Below are positions 56,901 through 64,000 of a stretch of 64,000 nt of DNA, one piece after another (positions within the stretch are counted from its first letter, which is position 1; every line of letters begins with the position of its first letter). The translations under genes and the position numbers were made by a program. Origin of the DNA: Diprion similis (Eukaryota; Arthropoda; Insecta; Hymenoptera; Diprionidae). The stretch spans positions 13,682,493 through 13,746,492 of the forward strand of contig NC_060115.1 of NCBI RefSeq assembly GCF_021155765.1, in the 5' to 3' direction. The notes under the pieces were generated by a model. The model was given only the letters and a program-made list of their open reading frames with translations, searched no databases and was not told where the DNA came from.

Positions 56901-57827
56901 GATCATATCAAAAAATACGTGCAGTCTTGTGATTTGTGTCAGCGAGTTAAAGTTTTATCATATAGTATGCAAGGTGAATTTATGAGAGTGCTTGCTGAAA
57001 AGCCGAACGAACTGTTGACGGTTGATTTTTATGGTCCATTGCCAAGATCTATAGGTGGGGTACAATATCTTCTAGTCGCGATAGACGCTTTTTCTAAATA
57101 CTGTCAAATATATACTTTAAAAAGAGCAACTACCATATCTGCGCTAAATAGGTTAATTAATGATTATTTTGTGAACGTTGGGAAACCAAAAAGAATATTA
57201 TCTGACAATGGCACACAATTTACGGCCGACAAATGGAAAGTAGAATTGGAAAAATTAAATGTTAAGGTTTGTTACTCTTCTATACGTCATCCTCAGTCTA
57301 ACCCAACTGAGAGAGTTATGCGAGAGATTGGAAGATTATTTCGTACGCTTTGTTCTGATAAACATACAAAATGGGCCAAGAGTGTAAAAGAAATTGAAAA
57401 TTTTTTAAATTTAACTACCCACCATAGCACAGGATATGTACCTTATGAATTGCATTTTGGAGAACAAGTATATAGTAAAGTTAGACAAATAATTAAATTT
57501 CCAGAAATGATCGAAGAAAAACACGAAATAAAGATTTTTTTAGCAAATGAAAATCTCAAAAAAAACTTTGAACAAAGAAAACGCCAACAAAAATCAAAAT
57601 CATCTATAATCTTAAATGTAGGCGATAAAGTATTATTACATGTGCCATACCCATCATCAGCTCTAAATAAAACTACGCATAAATTTTTTCATCTGTATAA
57701 AGGACCTTACAATATTATAGAAAAAATAAACGACAATGCTTATAAATTAGCTGATATAAATGACAACTCCATGGTAATAGGAATATATAATCGAATGAGT
57801 CTGCGTAGATACTACCAATCGACTTGA
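53982..57827 (+). CDS. pol: Pol polyprotein of E2 (PR-RT-RNase H-IN)
   Basis: Open from 53982 to TGA after 57825, in the -1 frame relative to gag; identical in translation to E1 Pol. DTG protease near 54177, YIDD near 55692-55703, integrase DDE residues near 57020, 57200 and 57310. The C-terminal GDKVLLHVPYP and FFHLYKGPYNIIEKI segments are the GPY/F-like end of gypsy integrase. Intact. Confidence 0.92.
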   Translation, partial: TFKLNNNALRVGPASCCDYINLAKDLVNDMNDNPYIAKNQDTENHLSKGPHIHVVILKNQVSALIDTGSQITCMSEKFYKYLKNNHDLNELPVSNVLVLSAIGQKTTPVRRQILVDVSIGDKIIRTVFLIVPHLVNDIIFGNDWLFINRVLLDYGCKTIEINGTLVAPSFCSYGRESSEQLKSFAWDQKTYIQIVNIKCNNYPIKLDNRNRFDIDNIVVSKVYENNDDNMTIVSNNVINNVKQYENVCENISVKCKNDLNIMNINDERRSIEKEIDNDDVCRIEENYNIVVEKINENVHLEIENVTIDCDEIDEFDALVIDDINQSDWNGQILKEDYNLCEDNFIEESLNCFSRAIIRKNNDQSFCEDVRTIVTSLMGLNGEQRVVLEKLLCQYEHLFSDKPGCAKIYEHSIKLTTDRPFMKRSYPVPLKYREAVDLEIQNMIQEGIIERSISPFCNPLRIVPKKEGGVRICLDARHLNNIIEADNESPPLIEELMRKHHGVKIMTTTDLTHGYWQIPLEKNSRQFTAFVHNGTVYQFCRIPFGLKTAGSGFIRALNLAIGNEYSAFLTCYIDDLLIASPDFDSHMQHLNLVFSRLMQHNFTIRLTKTLLCRDSISFLGFIITPTGVYPKPEKLEVIQKFPAPTNKKQLQQFLGVCNYYRQFSIRYANQVTPLRNLLKDNVHWEWKSQHAKAFNKLKEMFLKYVTLNHYIPNTEFRVQTDASNLGISGILYQIDSAGDHRIISLVSRCLKKAELNYNTTEKELLAIVFAVIKFRIYLIGCPFLIITDHHALTFLKTAQFQSMRLIRWSLLLQEYTFEIKHCTGEDNLVADFFSRNIDGKQAEPETNRILIANLNEILINRIDVRLEVIKSKAIEIDVSLLRELKNIKHLQIDDPQLNKIIVSCKSELANHNVSYKLKNDILFYKSPHGKYWCLVIPDCLVRLLVKSVHEKIGHMGVYKTFQYISTYYYWRKMKDHIKKYVQSCDLCQRVKVLSYSMQGEFMRVLAEKPNELLTVDFYGPLPRSIGGVQYLLVAIDAFSKYCQIYTLKRATTISALNRLINDYFVNVGKPKRILSDNGTQFTADKWKVELEKLNVKVCYSSIRHPQSNPTERVMREIGRLFRTLCSDKHTKWAKSVKEIENFLNLTTHHSTGYVPYELHFGEQVYSKVRQIIKFPEMIEEKHEIKIFLANENLKKNFEQRKRQQKSKSSIILNVGDKVLLHVPYPSSALNKTTHKFFHLYKGPYNIIEKINDNAYKLADINDNSMVIGIYNRMSLRRYYQST
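53985..53991 (+). promoter_or_regulatory. -1 ribosomal frameshift site T TTA AAC with nested stem (E2)
   Basis: Gag codons CAT TTA AAC TAA. Seven nt after the heptamer, CAACGCG (53999-54005) can pair, with one G-U, with CGTGTTG (54025-54031), and inside it TGCG (54007-54010) with CGCA (54020-54023). Position and spacing are those of known frameshift stimulators. Confidence 0.8.
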
Positions 57828-58335
57828 CTAAAAAAAAAAAAAAAAAAAAAAAAAAATTGTATAGATAGATATTTGACTTCGCTAATCCCTTATTGAGAAG
57901 TTCTATACTGTTCAATGCTAAAAGAATTTGTAAATATTGTAAATAGAATAGCGTAAAATGTGATGTATGAGATTTTCATAATTTTTATCCAGACAAGGTA
58001 AACTTATGCCGTATGACGATGCAAACATGTTCATAATGATAAATAGGCTATACGTAGTATGTGACGCAGTGTTAATCAAGAAAACCGTCGAGGAAGACAT
58101 TGTAATTTAGGATTAAAATTGAATTTGAGCTCGACGAAAATTTTGAAAGACCTAAAAAATTGGTTGCATTATACAGCAAGTTTAATCGATTTACTTTATT
58201 ACTAAAAATGGGAAAATGTAAATAGAAACTAATATAATATTTATATGTATTAATTTTAAAATTTAGTATGTAGATATGTAGAATTTTGATGAAATTAATT
58301 GCATAGCAACCTGGTCATCAAAATTGGCGGGGGAA
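57828..58335 (+). other. 3' untranslated region of E2
   Basis: A-run of about 25 next to the pol stop, AT-rich sequence, then a GGCGGGGGAA polypurine tract at the LTR edge. No ORF. Confidence 0.7.
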
Positions 58336-58931
58336 TGTAAGAACCTGTATGTATATACACATATGTAGCGCTATTTTGAGGTGTATATGTGCGGCACTGG
58401 CGAGACGTTGGGTTCGTGCTATCGGACAGTCGGTCCGCAAACGTCACAGAAATAAGACATTATATCTATGCTTGGCCAAGCAAATTCTTTTACTTTTTCT
58501 TCTGCTGTGATTTTAATAATTATTTACATTATTTATTTCTTTCGTCGACCCTGTTGGGATATATATGTATATATTTTTTAATAAAGGATCAAGGACCGAC
58601 TAAAAGACGATGGCCAAACGATAACGCACAAATCCAATCAAAAAAAGATAAGTGATCGCCTAAAAGGGATTTTTATTCAGCATTTTATCGTTCTTTTTAA
58701 TTATTTATTATTAATTTTGTGTTGCTATCTTTTTATTTATATTTATTTATATTTTTATTTATACTTCTTTATATTTTTATTTATATTTATTTATACTTTT
58801 ATTTATATTTATTTGTATTTTTATTTATACATACATTCATTTCTTTTTATATGTTTATTTTATTTCATTATTAATTTGACCGTATATTTTATAATTTTAA
58901 TCTTACACTTCAATTTATTAAATTCGTTACA
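58336..58931 (+). repeat. 3' LTR of E2
   Basis: 596 bp; private differences GATGGCC for GATCGCC near 58610 and GACCGTA for GACAGTA near 58880. Confidence 0.9.
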
Positions 58932-59462
58932 ATGTGGACACGATGCGTACACCGTAAGGTAAATTCCACTCTCAGATATCGTGCACCGTTTAAACATGAA
59001 GGGACACGGCAGTTTAGTTTCCTTCGATACGAGATCGAACACCGCATTTGTCCATCTACCACGACGCAAAGTGGAGAAGTTACGTTGGATCTTAGAGATA
59101 GACTTGTAAATAATTTTTTTACAATCAATATCGTGCCATATTTTGAGCGGTATCTTGATCAAAAATTTGATGTCTGTCTCTTTGTTCGTCCGATTAAAAG
59201 ATTCGTCATCGTCGATGGATGACGACGTTATAATATTTATTGGCCGCTGTAGATTGTGATACTGAAGAAGTTCATCATGAACGCCTTATCTGTTAACTAG
59301 TATTACAGTGTATATGTACTTCGGTGACATTGCTCCCTGTAATAATTCACTAATATCTGTATAGACATAAGCTTTGGGGGAAACGGGTCTTCCGTCATCA
59401 TTTAAAATATGTCTGTATTTCGGACTTCGAAGATGTTTCAACAATTCCTCTATGGGAGGCAT
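58932..59462 (-). pseudogene. N-terminal half of transposase-like gene T
   Basis: Minus-strand frame from ATG at 59462 (MPPIEELLKHLRSPKYRHIL...) to the E2 edge (SESGIYLTVYASCPHC), interrupted only by TAA at 59286-59288. At the edge, joining one copy of the ATGT/ACAT duplication to 31862 gives ...CPHC-KCTLTG... in the same frame, a Cys-rich turn expected inside one protein. So E2/E1 sequence interrupts T, and the two halves were later separated by inversion. Confidence 0.7.
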
Positions 59463-59733
59463 CTTGGCAATTTATGTTATCAACTAATAGAATTGTCTTT
59501 TATGGACCAACACGTATTTGGCTCACACAGCACGTCCCAATTCTTTCGTTTCTCGGTTATCTACATAAGGTCACGCCACCTTCTGTCAACTCTTGCGAAT
59601 TCAGCTGGGTGCCGAGGTCTGGTTCTGGTGGAGGTTACCACTCAGTCGTTCGACTTTGATCGCGGGAGAGAACGCGACCTAGCGGCATTCAGCGGAGGTC
59701 AGACCAGTCTGGTTAAAAAGCGCGGGTAGTCGT
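59463..59733. other. Unassigned sequence
   Basis: Upstream side of T; GC content rises toward 59720. No element boundary recognised. Confidence 0.4.
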
Positions 59734-60404
59734 TACGAGTGCAAGGGTAGGTCGAAGCTATTTTTGTGAGAGGAAAAAGTTCACGTACTCGCTTAACACA
59801 ACTCAGCACAATTTTCGGATTTCCGAAATTTTGAAAATTTCGGAAATTTGAAAGTCAGCCGGAATAAAAATTCATCTTTACGAGTGCAAGTGTAGGTCGG
59901 AGTCATTTTTGTGAGAGGGAAAAGTTCACGTACTCACTTGGCACAACTCAGCACAATTCGCGGAATTTCGAAATTTTGAAAATTTCGGAAATTTGAAACT
60001 CAGCCGGAATAAAAATTCATCTTTACGAGTGCAAGGGTAGGTCGGAGGGCTTTTTGTAAGAGGGAAAAGTTCACGTACTCGCCTAGCACAACTCATCCCA
60101 ACCTGTTAATTTGATTAAAATTTTTTATTTTTTATTTTTTTTCTTCACCCCCAAGTACAGATTTTTGAAAAAACTGAATACGGCACAAGGTAGCACAAAT
60201 CAAGCACAATCTAGCACAATTTTTATTTTGCCGATTTTCCAAAAGTGCTGGGCTTATCACATTTTCGATTTTTGAGATTTTTTCGAAAACCGTTGAAGTT
60301 AAGAAAGGCGCGTAAACAGCACAAGTTAGCACACGTTTAGCACAACTTGGCACAATATTTATAATTACAATTTTCAAAAAGTGCTGGGCCAACTTCACAC
60401 ACAT
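59734..60404 (+). repeat. 145-bp tandem repeat family, copy 2, with tail
   Basis: Units at 59734, 59879 and 60024 (145-bp steps), T-rich stretch, then the same AGCACAA-rich tail ending GTGCTGGGCCAACTTCACAC. Starts abruptly after unrelated GC-rich sequence. Confidence 0.85.
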
Positions 60405-60746
60405 GACAAAGGGATATTATAAACTGAATTTGAATTCAATCGAAATAAACGCTCAATGGTGGAGATTTTCAAATTCTTAATAACAAAAGAATTTAAAACA
60501 AACAAGGTATCAACCTTGACTTTATAAAATTATACCAAAGTTATGACTTGGAAACATGGCCTAACTAATATATGAATAAATATATAAAACGAACTGTCAA
60601 TCAACTAATTACTATCCATAAAAATAATAAGCAACAGTAATGGAGAAAAATGTACAGCTAAGCAGTATACAAAGTGTGATAGGAAGTGCTGTGAAATAGA
60701 ACGACTGATATGATTACTAAAGTGAAATACGTTACGTTACCAATGT
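60405..60746. other. AT-rich spacer, no gene recognised
   Basis: No ORF or repeat seen. Confidence 0.5.
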
Positions 60747-61085
60747 CTTTCTCCTCCCCCACGTCCTCTTCCACCCCTCCTTTGTCCTCTCCCTTGTCCT
60801 CTTGCACCTGTTCCTCTTAAGTCTATCCATCCTGCTGCTCCTCTCCCTCGTCCTCTCCCGCCTCTCCCTCTGTCATCTAACCATTCTACTTCTTCTCTCT
60901 CTTGTCCTCTTCTGTCTCTCCGTCACTTTCCATCGCCTCGCCCTTGTCCTCTTTCATCCCCCCGCCATCCTTTTTCATCTCTTACTCCTCATCCTCTTTC
61001 GTTTGTTTGTCGCTGTCGGTTACCTATCCCACGTCCTTGACCTCTTCCTTGGTAATTCCTCTATCCCCACGCTTGCGAATTCCTG
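60747..61085. repeat. Degenerate polypyrimidine tract (CTCTTYC-rich)
   Basis: About 330 bp made mostly of TTGTCCTCTCCC/TCCTCTTYC variants on the plus strand. The 94- and 77-codon Leu/Ser-rich ORFs inside are by-products. Confidence 0.75.
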
Positions 61086-62684
61086 AAACACCTCAAAAAT
61101 TCTTTGTATCTGTAAAACCAAGTATGAACCGTTGATAATGGATATAATACGATTTTAGTTACTAAGTAAGGAGAGTATTAGATCACGATTTGTTTTATCC
61201 CTGGTACAGAGCATACGAACAATATAAAGTACATAATTTGTTGCATGTTCATTAAAATTAACAGGTTGAAAAGATTAAACACAGGGATCTTTGGTAAAGT
61301 CGATTCAAACAGACGTACTTTCAAACATGAAAGTATAGAGCTGCATGCACAGTCTGAAGATTCCAATGAAATATCTGTTACAAACTAACTACATAACGAA
61401 ATATGTTTAAAGTAAATGGCCCACTTGAATATGCTTTGATGTTACAATCATTCAACATTATATCATCTGGGTCATAAAATAGAAGGTTTGGTAACATTGC
61501 AAGACTATACGTACTTCGGCATCCGGCCGTCCATTCGTACGATGCACCACTTCAGGCGCTGCTGGTGCTGGATTTTCCGGAGAATCACGGTGATCGGCAC
61601 CTCCCGCAGGGATGGCGCCCAACCCGCTCAACCGGCTGATCAATGTCTATATCCGTTGCAATCGAACAAATCACTATACTAGTATACTACTGTTACGTTC
61701 TGCGAGGAATGCCACGAGTTGATTGTGATTCGCTGCGTGATTTTGGTTAATCTCTTGACTTACGTAGTTGATGTTCGGAAATCTGCTGATCAGCTCCTTA
61801 GCTCTTCTCGTTCGGCTCAATTAATTCTGAGAGTTTGTAAGGTAATTAGGCTCGTGCCAACCATCACTGTGCGTGATTGAAATAATTCTCTTTACACAAC
61901 ACTTTAATTTAGAATAAACATCTATTAATAATCAACAAACTCCTTCAACTTCTCAGTTGTCGAATTTACAATGGTTTATAAACTGGTGTTTTGCTTATCA
62001 CTATCACAACTGTTATTAAATCTTCGAGGTTCTGAGTTTGATTTTATTCACTGAGTCTAAACTTTTCTATGATTTCTGGATCAACTCTCTTCTGTTCTGA
62101 TCTCTATGATGTCTAAAACTGTTCTGATTTCTATGATGTCTGTAGTTAATCTGATTTAATTTGAATTAGGGTTGAGAAAAGAGGTGGAAAAGGTAGGAGG
62201 AGTTCGAAAGGGTTACAATTCCTCGCGGGTCTAGGATGATTGGATGAGAATATTAATTAATATGGGGGTAAGGTTTCTGATTAGTGCGTAGGATCTTGGC
62301 GGAGAATTGGCGTGAGGTGGTTGGTTTAGAAAGCAAGCGGTGATACGCTAATTGGCCGTGTGATCATTAAATAAGGGCGCTATTCCTGATTCTGCGAATA
62401 AAGGCTTTTTTATCTGAGAGCTATTTATGATTTCTCTTCCCACGTTTCCTCTGTTTAGTCTACTCGACTATCTTTATTGAGTGATAATTGCAAGTGATTA
62501 TTGACTTGAATGCAGGTGTTTATTACTTTGAGTTATTGCAAGTGTTTATTGCCCTGAATTATTGCAAGTGTTTATTACTTTGAAGCATTGCAGCTGCGAT
62601 CGTAAATTAAGGGATTTATTTTAAAGCTAATGTTGAAAAATATAACGGTCAAATGTGAGAAAAATATATGTACCATATATGTAT
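61086..62684. other. Unassigned sequence with a small direct repeat
   Basis: About 62480-62590 holds three copies of a TTGCAAGTGTTTATT unit (31-35 bp spacing), and 62090-62150 a short TTCTGATYTCTATGATGTCT duplication. A TGTTACGTTC start at 61693 and AATAAAGGC near 62398 hint at an old LTR, unproven. Confidence 0.4.
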
Positions 62685-64000
62685 TGTAACACGGCGATTT
62701 GCACCGCGTTATATGACCTCCGATATCCCCGTTATCGTGAAAAGGCAGCAAGGATTATTGGCAGTCGATATGGTCACTTATGTAATCTTAATTACTATTA
62801 CTTATTTCTTTCGATTTTGTTTCCCTTTCTTCCCACCTATCCCGAGCTATCCTGAGCGATAAAGGCGGAGAGAGAGAGTAGGGAAAAGAGCAGCTACCGA
62901 CAATCCGACTCCGAGGGTACATCTACAAGGATGAAACCATCCTGGCAGGTGGCTCAACGCCTCGCAGTTAGTACCCGTGCCTCCCCCGCATACGTTCCCG
63001 AGAGCTACGAGGCTGCCACCTACAACATCATCCACGGAGCCGAGAAATGCGAGCGAATCTGCTCGCCTGAACGACATGCCCACTCAGCTGTTTCGTCGCC
63101 CTGGTCCGAATAAATTAAAATTCGGCCAGATCATTCATGAGGGATGTCCACGGCCGTAACGTGATGATTACCAACAACTTCGGGAACATTAAAGAGCCCT
63201 CTACTGGCTCAGTACCGCTGAAAGTACCGCCAACGCATCTTGAAGGGGTTAGGCACGGCGAAAGCTGCGTGTGCTGCGAGGCCTGCCAGAAATCATGCCC
63301 AGGAGGTGCTGCCAACTAACGTCCCGCCTAAGAAGTTTGGCAGGCAACGCCGCTGCAACAACGACGCTGCGCGGAAGAGTCCCCGAACGACTTACTTCTG
63401 CATCTTGACTTGGTCTGATCAGACGTGATTTGGTCTTGCTGCCTTTTACTGTTAGCGTTACTTTATCGTATATCGTTCCCTTTCGTTTTTTATCGTTACC
63501 GTATTTTACCTTTTTTATCGTTTTTAACGTTCCTTTTTGTGCCGTTTGTGAGTCTGTGCCTAATAACCAGAACTCTAATTAGTGTTACGTGGGAGTGATT
63601 CCTGTTTCTTCTAACGTAAGTGAGCTTTTGTTACCGCTCGAACCCCCGAGACGCTGTTAATTTTACCCCGCATGGCCCCCTCTCCCCGCGTCCGCGTGGC
63701 GACGGCGTCATTCTAGCTTTCTCGTGTTTTCGGGTAATTTAACTGTTCTATCGTGAAGCAATATTGCTTCGGTTATCGTTTATGTTAATTTAAATATCGT
63801 ATCTGATTTTATTGTCTCGTTACCGCTAGTCAAAAAGTGTATCTTGTGTATTTGCGCAACAGTTGCGTAATATTGCGCAATAGCGTCGGTCGCGGCCATC
63901 TTTGTGGTGTCGTTGTTTGAATCGTCCCCGCGCTATCTCCCGCTACCGCGTGGCGCTGAATTCGATATATCGAAATATCGCGGTGAACCGAAGCTGCGCT
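62685..64000 (+). repeat. LTR of a D-related gypsy element, cut by window end
   Basis: Starts TGTAACACGGCG like the D LTR (TGTAACATTGCG), shares an internal core near 62946-63030, and a similar GC-rich CCCC(G/T)C block near 63665. Sequence similarity is moderate, so a different subfamily. Primer site and gag would lie beyond the window. Confidence 0.6.

Larger units (their letters stand above)
52072..58931 (+). mobile_element. Gypsy element E2, complete, plus strand (6860 bp)
   Basis: Inverted twin of E1. Flanked on the left by AGAG (52068-52071) and on the right by ATGT (58932-58935), so no target duplication of its own. Gag and Pol translations equal those of E1. Confidence 0.92.

Noticed and set aside
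24999..58931. E1 and E2 as endogenous errantivirus with env
   Set aside because: Only about 500 bp of non-coding sequence lies between pol and the 3' LTR; no signal peptide or transmembrane ORF.
1..64000. tRNA, rRNA, riboswitch or bacterial-type terminators
   Set aside because: None recognised on either strand; only tRNA-complementary primer sites of retroelements were found.

Overview
This window looks like a transposable-element-rich stretch of an insect (arthropod) nuclear genome. The evidence is Ty3/gypsy retrotransposons with tRNA-Lys primer sites, a DIRS-like element, a non-LTR (LINE) element, P-like and other DNA-transposon fragments, MITEs, minisatellites, and one decayed multi-exon host-type gene with GT-AG introns and a SAM domain. 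There are no bacterial operons, tRNAs, rRNAs or CRISPR arrays. Hymenoptera is possible but not established by the sequence. I name the elements A (gypsy, 1-1856), B (gypsy, 3722-8703), C (DIRS-like, about 33562-36880), D (old gypsy, in two pieces), E1 and E2 (near-identical young gypsy copies in inverted orientation), X (small TIR transposon) and T (transposase gene).

Layout. 1-1856: 5' LTR and broken gag of A on the minus strand. 2804-3557: PIF/Harbinger-like MITE. 3722-8703: intact-looking B with apparently identical LTRs and a 4-bp TATG target duplication. 9664-11683: P/THAP9-like transposase tail with a 230-bp inverted repeat. 11684-15043: nothing recognised. 15044-24445: 3' two thirds of D (minus), with a 5'-truncated LINE nested in its reverse transcriptase (18854-22383). 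24446-24998: left part of X. 24999-31861: E1 (minus). 31862-33561: C-terminal half of T. 33562-36880: C. 38014-38822: 145-bp tandem repeat family. 40743-41775: 1-kb foldback MITE. 42457-48189: SAM-domain gene, interrupted in its last visible exon by D. 48190-52006: 2.1-kb LTR, primer site and 5' gag of D (plus). 52007-52071: right end of X. 52072-58931: E2 (plus). 58932-59462: N-terminal half of T (minus). 59734-60404: second copy of the 145-bp family. 62685-64000: start of a D-related LTR.

The most informative signal joins these pieces. E1 is flanked (in its own orientation) by ATGT and AGAG; E2 is flanked by AGAG and ATGT. So each element lacks a matching target duplication, but the two have exchanged partners. 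If the 20.2 kb between them (31862-52071) is inverted, four things become whole at once: both 4-bp duplications, the X transposon with a perfect 8-bp GTATAAAA duplication, the gag of D, and the T reading frame. The window therefore records an inversion by recombination between two inverted 6.86-kb retrotransposons, or an assembly switch at that repeat. Inferred order of events: D entered the SAM gene; X and the LINE entered D; E copies entered X and T; then the inversion occurred.

Two gypsy families (B and E) carry textbook -1 ribosomal-frameshift heptamers (A AAA AAC and T TTA AAC) directly before the gag stop codon, giving a clear mechanism for Gag-Pol synthesis. D carries an unusual third ORF after integrase with a second set of zinc-knuckle cysteines.
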